From VFZS01 sp964353255 (lineage in GTDB: Bacteria; Acidobacteriota; Terriglobia; Bryobacterales; Bryobacteraceae), in NCBI GenBank assembly GCA_964353255.1, contig CAYGVJ010000032.1, positions 1-41,221 of the forward strand: 41,221 nucleotides of DNA. Reading direction: 5' to 3'. The notes beneath the pieces are model-generated. The model saw nothing but the letters and a program-made list of their open reading frames with translations. It did not search any database and was not told the DNA's origin. Both the position numbers and the translations under genes were made by a program. Shown piece after piece: positions 16,343 to 23,945 of this stretch; the first letter of the stretch is position 1, and each line of letters begins with the position of its first letter.

Positions 16343-16921
16343 ATGAACTTACTTGCAGGCGACCAGATGGGTTCCACTTTCCAGAACCCTGGCTCCGGCG
16401 GCCAGCCAGCAACGGCCCCGCCTTCTCCATCTCCGCCGCCCGCTGCCTCGCGGCTCAGGGTGGCCGATGAGTGCTGGCTGGCGCTGGCCAGTTTGCACCG
16501 CGAGCGCCCCCAACAGCTTTCTTTCCCGGCGCGGGAAATCCTCGACCGCGTGACCCAGATGGCGCAGAGTCCGCTGCGCCCGGGCGTTCAGGTCCACATC
16601 TACCTCCACAACGTTGCCAATCTGCCGCCGAACTCGGCCACCTACCGAATGTTCTACAAGTTGCCGGACGGCACCTACCGCTTGTTCCGCCCCGGGGACG
16701 CACACCACGCGGCGCGCCGAGGCAAGATCAAGCCCGAGCTCGCTGAGTTGCCCCGGGAGTACCACGACCTGCTTGCGTGGTACGAGCAGGAGTATTGTCA
16801 GCAGGCCGGCGCCGCCCCGGCCGCCAGCGACCCCGTGCTGGCGATGCTGGGGGTAGGTCACGAGCTATGGTCGCCAGAAGGCGGCGACGCGTTTGTGGCC
16901 CGCGAACGGCGCAACTGGTAG
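16343..16921 (+). CDS. Unknown domain fused to a VapB-like tail; candidate antitoxin
   Basis: 192 residues from ATG 16343 (ATG 16367 is an alternative). A Pro/Ala-rich N-terminal stretch (about 15-36) leads into a globular domain (about 38-150; ADECWLALASLHRERP, PGVQVHIYLHNVANLPPNS, RMFYKLPDGTYRLFRPGD) that I cannot assign to a named family. Residues 165-192 (LAMLGVGHELWSPEGGDAFV, then ARERRNW) resemble the C-terminal toxin-binding tail of VapB-type antitoxins, the pattern GxGKELWxxxDADxYVRxxRxxW. The PIN gene begins seven bases after the stop. I infer an antitoxin in which the usual small DNA-binding domain is replaced by this larger domain. Confidence 0.75.
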   Translation: MNLLAGDQMGSTFQNPGSGGQPATAPPSPSPPPAASRLRVADECWLALASLHRERPQQLSFPAREILDRVTQMAQSPLRPGVQVHIYLHNVANLPPNSATYRMFYKLPDGTYRLFRPGDAHHAARRGKIKPELAELPREYHDLLAWYEQEYCQQAGAAPAASDPVLAMLGVGHELWSPEGGDAFVARERRNW

Positions 16922-16928
16922 GTGCGGG

Positions 16929-17354
16929 ATGGCGAGCGTGTTCTGGGACACGAACCTGTTCATCTACCTGTTCGAGCGCAACCCGCAGTTTGCGGAGCGC
17001 GTGGTGGAGATCCGCAAGAACATGCTGGCGCGCGGTGACCGCCTGTGCACCAGCAGCCTGACAGTGGGGGAAATCCTGGTCAAGCCTGCCGCAGAGGGCC
17101 AGCGCAGCCTGCTCGAGCGCTATCGCAGCTTCTTTCAGCACCCGGCGATCACGGTGATACCGTTCGATCTGAAGGCTGCCGGCATCTACGCCGAGATTCG
17201 CCGCGACCGCAGCATCTCGCGCCCGGACGCGATTCAGTTGGCCTGCGCTGCTGCCGCGGAAGTCGATCTATTCATCACCAACGACGAGCGGCTATCGGGC
17301 AAGGTGGCGCCCGGTGTCAAGTTCGTGACCAGCCTGGCGCGGGCTCCCTTGTGA
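16929..17354 (+). CDS. PIN-domain ribonuclease (VapC-like toxin)
   Basis: 141 residues from ATG 16929; the open frame reaches further upstream but overlaps the partner gene and lacks PIN sequence. The four acidic residues of the active site are present: D7 (FWDTNLFIYLF), E48 (LTVGEIL), D100 (SRPDAIQLACA) and D119 (FITNDERL). VapC-type PIN proteins are Mg-dependent RNases that cut tRNA or rRNA. It follows its candidate antitoxin by seven bases. Its stop codon lies inside the right dapD repeat (17351-17473), so the toxin gene ends exactly at the cassette boundary. Confidence 0.9.
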   Translation: MASVFWDTNLFIYLFERNPQFAERVVEIRKNMLARGDRLCTSSLTVGEILVKPAAEGQRSLLERYRSFFQHPAITVIPFDLKAAGIYAEIRRDRSISRPDAIQLACAAAAEVDLFITNDERLSGKVAPGVKFVTSLARAPL

Positions 17355-17473
17355 GGCCGCCCTACCGGAGCAGGTCCTCGAGCTGGAGCTTGGCGTCGGT
17401 GCGCTGGTCGCGATACTTGACGATGACCGGGGTGTAGATGGAGAGGCCCCAGTCTTTGCCGGGGCCGCGGGTG
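17351..17473 (-). repeat. Right repeat of the PIN cassette (3' end of intact dapD)
   Basis: This is the functional copy of the sequence duplicated at 16135-16256. It contains the last 35 codons and stop of dapD, plus about eleven bases beyond the stop that overlap the end of the PIN gene. The two copies are in the same orientation and enclose about 1.1 kb. Confidence 0.9.
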
Positions 17474-18201
17474 ATGGCGCGAGCGCCGGCCACGACGACC
17501 GCCTCCTCGGGGATCACTAGCGGCTCGTCGTCCGTGGCGGTGTAGACCTGGCCGCGCACGAGGTCATAAACGGGAGTCGAGCGGTTCAGGATGGTGCCCG
17601 TGCCCAGGACGGTGCGGCGCTTGACCACTGTGCCTTCGTAGACGCCGCAGTTGCCGCCGATGAGCACTTCGTCCTCGATGATGACGGGCAGCGCGCCGAC
17701 CGGTTCGAGCACCCCGCCGATCTGCGCCGCCGCGGAGATGTGGCAGTTCTTGCCCACCTGGGCGCAACTGCCGATGAGGGCATGGGAATCCACCATGGTG
17801 CCGTCGTCCACCCAGGAGCCGGCGTTGATGTACATAGGCGGCATGCAGGTGACGCCCCGGCCCACATAGCAGCCGTCGCGGATCGAGGAGCCGCCGGGCA
17901 CCAGGCGCACACCGCTCTCCACGGTGAGCCGCTTCAGCGGGTAGGTGGACTTGTCGAAGAAGGGCTGCCGCGCCGGGTGCACCGACATGTCCACCAAAGC
18001 GCCCATGCGGAAGCCCAGCAGGATGCCCTTCTTCACCCAGGCGTTCACCCGCCAGCCGCTCCGGGAGGCGGCGTCCGGCTCGGCGGCGCGCACCTGGCCA
18101 GCGTTCAGGGCCTCCTTGAAGGCCTGAAACAGCCGGAAGTGCTCTTCGGTGTAAGCTTCCGGCTTCTCGTCGAACAGCCGCTCAATCTCAGCTTCGAGCA
18201 T
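17362..18201 (-). CDS. dapD: 2,3,4,5-tetrahydropyridine-2,6-dicarboxylate N-succinyltransferase
   Basis: This enzyme transfers succinyl from succinyl-CoA to tetrahydrodipicolinate in the succinylase branch of lysine/meso-diaminopimelate synthesis (cytosol). The 279-residue length is normal. An N-terminal helical domain (LEAEIERLFDEKPEAY) is followed by a left-handed beta-helix with hexapeptide-type repeats (about 110-240; IRDGCYVGRGVTCMPPMYI, ALIGSCAQVGKNCHISAAA). The C-terminal end is GPGKDWGLSIYTPVIVKY. The start overlaps the end of dapA by 14 bases. Its last 35 codons are duplicated at 16135-16256 on the other side of a PIN cassette. Confidence 0.95.
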   Translation of the reverse strand: MLEAEIERLFDEKPEAYTEEHFRLFQAFKEALNAGQVRAAEPDAASRSGWRVNAWVKKGILLGFRMGALVDMSVHPARQPFFDKSTYPLKRLTVESGVRLVPGGSSIRDGCYVGRGVTCMPPMYINAGSWVDDGTMVDSHALIGSCAQVGKNCHISAAAQIGGVLEPVGALPVIIEDEVLIGGNCGVYEGTVVKRRTVLGTGTILNRSTPVYDLVRGQVYTATDDEPLVIPEEAVVVAGARAITRGPGKDWGLSIYTPVIVKYRDQRTDAKLQLEDLLR

Positions 18202-19078
18202 AGACCACCAGCCCGACTTCCTCGAGCACCTTCTCGATCCTGGCCAGGTTCTCCGGCCTGGGCGGCACCAGAGGGAGGCGCCAGACCGGCTCCAGCAGGC
18301 CCATCAACGCCAGGGCAGCCTTGACCGGGATGGGATTGGTCTCGACAAAGTTGACCTCCATGAGCGGCAGGTAGCGGCGCTCGAACTGCCGCGCCGCCGC
18401 GAAATCGCCCGCCAGGCACAGCCGCACCAGCGCGGTCATCTCGGCGGGAATCTCGTTCGAAGCCACCGAGATCAGCCCGCGCCCGCCCAGCGCAATCAGC
18501 GGCAGAGTGACCACGTCGTCGCCCGACAGCACCGCGAAGCGTTCCGGAACCTGGTGCACGATGGAGGCTACCTGGGCGATGTTGCCGGAGGCTTCTTTGA
18601 CGCCCACGATGTTGTCGATTCCGGCCAGCCGCTTGAGCGTGGCGGGCTCGACGTTGACGCCGGTGCGCCCCTGCACGCTGTAGATGACAATGGGCAGCGA
18701 GACCGCCGCAGCGATGGCCTTGAAGTGCTGGTAGAGGCCCTCCTGGGTGGGCCGGTTGTAATAGGGCGTCACCGAAAGGATGCCGTCCGCGCCCAGCTTC
18801 TCGACTTCCCGGGCCAACTCGATGACCTCGGCGGTGTTGTAGCCGCCCGCGCCCGCCAGCACCGGCGCCTTGCCCTTCGCCTCCTCGAGGGTGATTTCCA
18901 CCACGCGCAGGTGCTCCTCGCGCGTGAGCGTGGGATTCTCACCCGTCGTGCCGCAGGGCACCAGAAAATTGATGCCCGCCTCGACCTGCCGCCGCACCAG
19001 CCGGCGCAGCGCGGCTTCGTCCAAAGAGAGATCGCTCCGGAACGGCGTAACCAACGCGGTGCCGCAACCTGTGAACAT
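18188..19078 (-). CDS. dapA: 4-hydroxy-tetrahydrodipicolinate synthase
   Basis: This enzyme condenses pyruvate with aspartate semialdehyde, the first committed step to diaminopimelate and lysine. It is a TIM-barrel class I aldolase of 296 residues. Seen: PCGTTGE (T44/T45), TPYYNRP (Tyr of the proton relay), Y133 with QGRTGVN, and the Schiff-base lysine K161 in VGVKEASGN. The order dapB-dapA-dapD with short gaps or overlaps shows a single transcript. There is a two-base gap to the dapB stop. Confidence 0.96.
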   Translation of the reverse strand: MFTGCGTALVTPFRSDLSLDEAALRRLVRRQVEAGINFLVPCGTTGENPTLTREEHLRVVEITLEEAKGKAPVLAGAGGYNTAEVIELAREVEKLGADGILSVTPYYNRPTQEGLYQHFKAIAAAVSLPIVIYSVQGRTGVNVEPATLKRLAGIDNIVGVKEASGNIAQVASIVHQVPERFAVLSGDDVVTLPLIALGGRGLISVASNEIPAEMTALVRLCLAGDFAAARQFERRYLPLMEVNFVETNPIPVKAALALMGLLEPVWRLPLVPPRPENLARIEKVLEEVGLVVYARS

Positions 19079-19080
19079 GC

Positions 19081-19779
19081 TTACCCCCTGTCACCAAACA
19101 GAACCTCGCTGAACTCGAAAAAGCCTTTCTTTCCCACAACCCAGCGGGCGGCCTTCAAGGCCCCGCGAGCGAGCCCCTCCCGGGAACGAGCCACGTGACG
19201 CAGCGTGATGGTATCGGCAGCGGAATCAAAACCGATCTCGTGAGTGCCCGGATGCTTGCCCGCGCGGCTGGAGCTGGCGTGGATGGGGCGGGAGTAACCG
19301 GCGCTCTTCATGAGCTCGACCAACTTGAGCAGCGTGCCCGAGGGCGCGTCCTTCTTGGAGGCGTGGTGAATTTCCCAGGCCCAGGCGCCATAGTCCTCCT
19401 CGGTGGCCAGCCGGCGGGCAGCCTCGCTGACCAAGTGCGCGAAGACATTCATGCCCACCGAGTAGTTGGGGCTCCAGACCAGCCCGATGCCGCGCTCCTC
19501 AACCACCCGCCTCACAGGATCCAGATGTTCGAGCCAGCCCGTCGTCCCCACCACCACATTCACGCCCAGGCGGGCGAGCCGCTCGACGTTCCCCACCACG
19601 CAGGCCGCCACGCTGAACTCGACGGCCACGTCCACGCCTCGAAAATTCTCCGGCGTCAAGGCGACGAAGTCCACGTTGTTGAACTCGTCGAGCTTCACCG
19701 TCACGGTGAAGTCGTACTCCGGGGCGAGCTGCTCGATGAGCCGCCCCATCTTGCCGTAACCCACGATTGCCAGATTCAT
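19081..19779 (-). CDS. dapB: 4-hydroxy-tetrahydrodipicolinate reductase
   Basis: This NAD(P)H-dependent reductase makes tetrahydrodipicolinate. It has 232 residues from ATG 19779; a longer open frame upstream lies within lysC. The nucleotide-binding start is MNLAIVGYGKMGRLI, where the usual GxxGxMG is slightly altered. The substrate-binding block is WEIHHASKKDAPSGT, with VVGTTGW before it. The protein is a little shorter than E. coli DapB (about 270 residues), mainly in the N-terminal domain loops, as in several non-proteobacterial forms. It begins one base after the lysC stop. Confidence 0.93.
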   Translation of the reverse strand: MNLAIVGYGKMGRLIEQLAPEYDFTVTVKLDEFNNVDFVALTPENFRGVDVAVEFSVAACVVGNVERLARLGVNVVVGTTGWLEHLDPVRRVVEERGIGLVWSPNYSVGMNVFAHLVSEAARRLATEEDYGAWAWEIHHASKKDAPSGTLLKLVELMKSAGYSRPIHASSSRAGKHPGTHEIGFDSAADTITLRHVARSREGLARGALKAARWVVGKKGFFEFSEVLFGDRG

Positions 19780-19780
19780 C

Positions 19781-21151
19781 TCAGTCGAAGACTGCCGGGT
19801 CCAGTTCCTGGAAGAACTCGGCATGCAGGCTGCGCACGGCGTCCTCGACGTCCTGCCGCGCCACCACCAGGCCGAGATTCAACTGCGAGCCGCCCAGCGA
19901 AATCAGGCGCACGTTGACGTGCGCCACCGCGCCGAAGACCCGCGCCGCCAGGCCGGCCTTCGAGCGGACGTTGTCGCCCACCAGGCACACAATGGCCTGG
20001 TCCTGCTCCACGGAGACTTCCGAGAACTGCGCGAGCTCCCGGCAGATCTCCTCCAGATGCGCCGTGTTGTCGATGGTGAGGGAGACGCTCACCTCCGAGG
20101 TGGCCAGCATGTCCACCGGGGTCTCGTAGCGGTCGAAGACCTCGAAGATCCGCCGCAGGAACCCGTAAGCCATCAACATGCGGGTGGAGTGGATGGTGAC
20201 CACCGTGATGTTGTGCTTGCAGGCGATGGACTTGAACGGGTTGGCGCACGGCACCGGCTGGGCGGTGATCCGCGTGCCGGGCGCCTGAGGCCGCCTCGAG
20301 TTCAGGATCAGCACCGGGATGTTCTTCTCGATGGCGGGCAACACCGTGGCCGGGTGCAGGACCTTGGCGCCGAAGTAGGCCAGCTCGGCGGCCTCGGCGA
20401 AGGAGATGGTCTTCAGGCGGCGGGCGCCCGGCACGGTGTTGGGATCAGCCGTGAGCATGCCGTCCACGTCGGTCCAGATCTGGATCTCCTCGGCGCCGAG
20501 GCCGGCCCCGACGATGGCGGCGGTGAAGTCCGAACCCCCGCGGCCCAGGGTGGTGGTCACGCCGTCCTCGGTGGCTCCGATGAAGCCGCCCATGACCGCG
20601 ACGCCCCCCTCGGTCAGCGGAGGAACCGTGGCGCGCAGCTTGGCGTACGTTTCGGAGTACAGCGGCGTGGCTTGCGTGTGTCGGCGGTCGGTGACGATCA
20701 CCCGGCGCGAATCCAGGTGTCGGCTCTCGATGTCGAAGCGGCGCAGCGCCAGGGTCACGATCAGGCTGGAGAGCCGCTCGCCGTAGCTGGCCACGGCATC
20801 CGCGGAGCGCGGCGTCAGCTCGCCCAGCACCGCCAGGCCTTTTACGAGCTCTTCGAGTTCCCGGAAGTGCTCGGCCACGGTCACCTCCAGCTCCGCCTCT
20901 TCGGCCACGGATACCACCTGGCTGGCTTCCTGGAGGTGGTAGTCTCGCAGGGCCTGCAACTCCTCGAGGGCGCGGTCCCGGCGACCCGCCACGGCGTCCG
21001 CGGCGATGGCCAGCAGCCGGTTGGTGGTCTTGCCCATGGCTGAAACCACCACCACCGGCTTCCTCGCCAGGCGCTCCCTGACGATGAAGGCGAGGCGCTC
21101 GAGGGCGGCCGCCGACTCCACCGAGGTGCCGCCGAATTTCATCACGATCAT
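19781..21151 (-). CDS. lysC: Aspartate kinase
   Basis: This enzyme phosphorylates aspartate, the entry step of the aspartate family pathway. Its 456 residues comprise an amino-acid-kinase domain (MKFGGTSVESAAALERL, VVVVSAMGKTTNRLL, TLGRGGSDFTAA, WTDVDGMLTADP) and two C-terminal ACT domains (from about 315; NITVVTIHSTRML and QDQAIVCLVGDNVRS). This is the arrangement of lysine- or threonine-sensitive monofunctional kinases. The 1-base overlap with the asd stop (TAATG) shows coupling. Confidence 0.95.
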   Translation of the reverse strand: MIVMKFGGTSVESAAALERLAFIVRERLARKPVVVVSAMGKTTNRLLAIAADAVAGRRDRALEELQALRDYHLQEASQVVSVAEEAELEVTVAEHFRELEELVKGLAVLGELTPRSADAVASYGERLSSLIVTLALRRFDIESRHLDSRRVIVTDRRHTQATPLYSETYAKLRATVPPLTEGGVAVMGGFIGATEDGVTTTLGRGGSDFTAAIVGAGLGAEEIQIWTDVDGMLTADPNTVPGARRLKTISFAEAAELAYFGAKVLHPATVLPAIEKNIPVLILNSRRPQAPGTRITAQPVPCANPFKSIACKHNITVVTIHSTRMLMAYGFLRRIFEVFDRYETPVDMLATSEVSVSLTIDNTAHLEEICRELAQFSEVSVEQDQAIVCLVGDNVRSKAGLAARVFGAVAHVNVRLISLGGSQLNLGLVVARQDVEDAVRSLHAEFFQELDPAVFD

Positions 21152-22197
21152 TAGTCCAGCAGTCCCTCCGAATGCATCAGCTCCGCGTTCAGCACGGCGG
21201 TGCCGGCGGCGCCGCGAATGGTGTTGTGCCCGAGCGCGACGAACTTGAAGTCCAGCACCGGGCAGGGGCGCAAGCGGCCGACGAAGACCGCCATGCCGCG
21301 CTCGCGCTCGACGTCGCGCCGCGGTTGCGGGCGATTGGGTTCTTCCAGGTAGATCACCGGGCGGGCGGGCGCGCTGGGCAGGCCCCGCTCCTGCGGGAGG
21401 CCGCGGAAGCTGTCGAAGGCCGCCCGCAAGTCGGCGATGGTTGGCTTGGCGGCCAGCTCGACCGACACCGTCTCGGTGTGACCGTCGGTGACCGGCACGC
21501 GGTTGCAGTGCGCGCTCACGCGGGCCGCCAGCGGCTCGATGTGGTCGCAGACGAATTCGCCCAGGATCTTCTGCGTTTCCTGCTCCACCTTCTCTTCCTC
21601 GCCGCTGACAAAGGGGATCACGTTGGCGTTGATGTCCATGCCGGGCACGCCCGGGTAGCCGGCTCCCGAGATGGCCTGCATCGAGGTCATCAGCACCCGC
21701 CGGATGCCGAACGGCTTGAGCGGCGCCAGCGCCATCACCAGCACCACCGCGGTGCAGTTCGGGTTGGTCACGATGGCGCCCTTCCAGCCGCGCTGGCGTT
21801 GCTCGGGAATCAGCTTCAGGTGGCCCGGGTTGATCTCCGGGACCAGCAAGGGCACGTCCGGCTCCATGCGGTGGTTCTTCGAGTTCGAGACCACGAAGTG
21901 GCCCGCCTCAGCGAAAGCGCGCTCGATCTCGGTGGCCACCGAAGCATCCATGGCCGAAAACAGCAGGCGCGGAGCGTTGCCCGGCGTGCACTCCTCGACT
22001 TCGAGGTCCCGAACCGCCTCCGGCATCCCGCCCTCGAGCCGCCAGCTCGTGGCGTCGCGGTACTTGCGCTTCTGCGAGCGTTCGCTCGCTCCCACCCAGG
22101 CGAGCTCGAACCACGGATGCCCCTGCAAGAATTTCACAAAATGCTGGCCCACCATTCCGGTGGCGCCCAGTATGCCGACTTCAATTTTGCGTTGCAT
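21151..22197 (-). CDS. asd: Aspartate-semialdehyde dehydrogenase
   Basis: This enzyme reduces aspartyl phosphate to aspartate semialdehyde with NADPH. Its 348 residues have a Rossmann start VGILGATGMVGQHF (8-20), SAMDAS, the catalytic cysteine C148 in VTNPNCTAVV, and the C-terminal GHNTIRGAAGTAVLNAELM. The sequence style (NPNCTAVV, ISGAGYPGV) fits the archaeal/fungal type of the enzyme better than the E. coli type. It overlaps the end of the dapE-like gene by 17 bases. Confidence 0.94.
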   Translation of the reverse strand: MQRKIEVGILGATGMVGQHFVKFLQGHPWFELAWVGASERSQKRKYRDATSWRLEGGMPEAVRDLEVEECTPGNAPRLLFSAMDASVATEIERAFAEAGHFVVSNSKNHRMEPDVPLLVPEINPGHLKLIPEQRQRGWKGAIVTNPNCTAVVLVMALAPLKPFGIRRVLMTSMQAISGAGYPGVPGMDINANVIPFVSGEEEKVEQETQKILGEFVCDHIEPLAARVSAHCNRVPVTDGHTETVSVELAAKPTIADLRAAFDSFRGLPQERGLPSAPARPVIYLEEPNRPQPRRDVERERGMAVFVGRLRPCPVLDFKFVALGHNTIRGAAGTAVLNAELMHSEGLLD

Positions 22198-23200
22198 AAG
22201 AACCGAGCAACTTCACCATCTTCCGATAGATTTCCACCGCCTCGAGGAGTTCCCGCTTGGCAATCCTGTCCTCGAGCGTGTGGGCCAGGCGGGCGCTGCC
22301 CGGGCCGATCAGAAACGGCTCTCCCCAGGCGCCCTCGAACGCCGGAATGTCCGTGGTGAACGGCATGACCGCGGTTTCCATGCCCGCGAGCGTTCGCAGA
22401 CGCACCGCGGGGGCCATCAACACTTCCGTGATCTCGGCGCGCCCGGCCACCGCGCGGGTGACCGCCTCGCGGATCAGCTCCGCCGGACCCGCCAGGCGGA
22501 ACATAAGCTCCGCTTGCGCGCAGTCCGCGATAACGTTGGGCGCGCGACCGCCGGAAATGGTCCCTATGTTGAGCGTGCTTGCGCCCAGTACCGGATCCGC
22601 GGGCAGCGGGATGGCGCGAATCGCCTCGAGCACGTCCAGCAGCGTGTCGATGGCGGAGGCGCCCAGCTCCGGGTAAGCCGAGTGCGCCATGCGCCCGCGC
22701 GCCGTTACCTCGTAGCGCAGGGCCCCCTTGGTGCCCGCCGCCAGCTTGTTTTCGGTCGGCTCGCCGTTGATCAGGTAGCGCGAGCCGCGATTCTGGCGTG
22801 CGGCAGCCAGCGCGCCGGTGCTGTTGCGCTCTTCGCCCACCACCACCAGCAGGGCAAAGTCGCGCGCGCCCTCTTCGAGCAGCCCTGTGAGCGCCTTGAT
22901 CATGGCCGCCAGGATCCCCTTGGCGTCGCAGGCGCCCCGCCCGTAGATGAACTCGTCGTCCTCGCGCGCGGGAAAGAACGGCGGCACCACGTCCATGTGC
23001 GTCGAGAGCGTGACTGCGGGCTGGCCCCAGCAGGCCAGGACGTTGAAGCGATCGGCTTCCACCTCCATCCGCTCGACGCGCCCGCCGGTCCGCCGGGTGA
23101 GCGCTCCCAGGTAGTCGAGCAGGAACTCGCCCACCGGCCCCTCGTGGCCGGTCACCGAGTCGATGTCGATCAGCGCTCGCGTCAGCTCGAACAGGTCCAT
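22181..23200 (-). CDS. dapE: M20-family succinyl-diaminopimelate desuccinylase-like amidohydrolase
   Basis: A zinc-dependent M20 peptidase-family enzyme of 339 residues, beginning at ATG 23200; the open frame upstream runs into a repeat element. Metal and catalytic residues visible: H68-x-D70 in STHMDVVPP, D92 in GRGACDAKG, E123-E124 in VVGEERNS, and the late HTLEDRI block. Related enzymes remove succinyl or acetyl groups from diaminopimelate or ornithine/lysine precursors. As the first gene of a lysine operon containing dapD, succinyl-DAP desuccinylation is the best inference. dapC, dapF and lysA are not in the window. Confidence 0.82.
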   Translation of the reverse strand: MDLFELTRALIDIDSVTGHEGPVGEFLLDYLGALTRRTGGRVERMEVEADRFNVLACWGQPAVTLSTHMDVVPPFFPAREDDEFIYGRGACDAKGILAAMIKALTGLLEEGARDFALLVVVGEERNSTGALAAARQNRGSRYLINGEPTENKLAAGTKGALRYEVTARGRMAHSAYPELGASAIDTLLDVLEAIRAIPLPADPVLGASTLNIGTISGGRAPNVIADCAQAELMFRLAGPAELIREAVTRAVAGRAEITEVLMAPAVRLRTLAGMETAVMPFTTDIPAFEGAWGEPFLIGPGSARLAHTLEDRIAKRELLEAVEIYRKMVKLLGSYATQN

Positions 23201-23300
23201 GGCGTCACCGTTTGGCAAGTCCGGAGACTTACCCCACAACAAAAGGATGGGAGGCCAGCAGGAGGGATCACGTTCCTGATAGCGCTCCATCCGCTCCTCC

Positions 23301-23386
23301 AGCAGGCTGTTGAAACACCCCGCCGCAGGCTGAAGCCTACGCCACAAGGCTTCGCAGCCCGCCGAAGAGCTTTTCAACAACCTGCT
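23301..23386. mobile_element. REP/MITE-like palindromic element
   Basis: Terminal inverted repeats AGCAGGCTGTTGAAA (23301-23315) and its near-perfect complement at 23372-23386 enclose 56 bases. Inside is a smaller imperfect hairpin (GGCTGAAGCCT against AGGCTTCGCAGCC). It lies about 100 bases upstream of dapE. Its ends resemble those of the larger inverted repeat at 34103-34247, so both may belong to one non-autonomous repeat family. No transposase gene is present in the window. Confidence 0.6.
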
Positions 23387-23916
23387 AGAGAGCCGAATGA
23401 CAGTGGGCAGGTCTTAACCTTGCCCCCCAACCGCCGCGAAGGTCTGGCTTCCGGCGACGGTTTCGGCGGAGTCAACTGCTGCCCCTTTCGCCCGGGCCTC
23501 CGAAGCCCCTCGGAACTGCTCAGCCCGGCTACTGATGGCCTCCGCGCCTCTATCCGGGGAACCCCCAGAATATAGGAATTGCCAGCGGGGAGTCAAATCT
23601 GCCCCGGCCGCGGCCGGCCCACCCGCAAACCGAGCTGGCGTTGGGCGGCAGCCGACAGATTCTGAATGAGCGCAATACGGCAGGGTCCAGCGATTGCGGA
23701 ACGCAACTGTGCGGTCCTCACAAGAAGCGACCATGACCCGCGAGCCCGGAGAGTCGAACAATCTTCTGTATTTACAATCACTTAGGGGATGCTTTCCCGA
23801 CGTTCCCGTTCCGTGACTGCGAGAAGGGGGGTGAACCCAGTGTTGCCCATGTTGTTTCCTTCATAGGAGTCAGAGAGCCAACGCGATCCGCGGCGTGGCA
23901 GCGGCGTAGCCGCTAT
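23387..23916. other. Gene-free stretch upstream of the ATPase gene
   Basis: About 530 bases with no frame that I would call a gene; short minus-strand frames here have no family resemblance. It contains the left copy of an imperfect direct repeat (23579-23603). The promoter of the lysine operon should lie in or just right of dapE (23201-23450, minus strand), but no clear -35/-10 pair or lysine riboswitch was recognised. Confidence 0.5.
23579..23603. repeat. Imperfect direct repeat, left of the AAA ATPase gene
   Basis: This unit begins TTGCCAGCGGGGAGTCAAAT and ends TGCC. It aligns with 25234-25257 (beginning TTGCCAGGGGAGAGTCAAAT) with a few one- or two-base gaps. The two copies, in the same orientation, enclose about 1.6 kb holding only the ATPase gene. 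Confidence 0.5.
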
Positions 23917-23945
23917 TGTCCCATTGCCGTGCTATACTGTCCCAT
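23917..23945 (+). promoter_or_regulatory. -10 element and tandem TGTCCCAT sites at the ATPase start
   Basis: TATACT (23933-23938) is a good -10 box six bases before ATG 23944, implying a leaderless or nearly leaderless transcript. TGTCCCAT occurs at 23917-23924 and again at 23938-23945, exactly 21 bases (two DNA turns) apart on either side of the -10 box. This is the geometry of an operator for a dimeric regulator. No good -35 box is seen. Confidence 0.4.

Noticed and set aside
23730..23790. Sequence on the minus strand resembling a tRNA T-arm (GTTCGACTC)
   Set aside because: No matching stem, acceptor arm or anticodon arm can be drawn around it.
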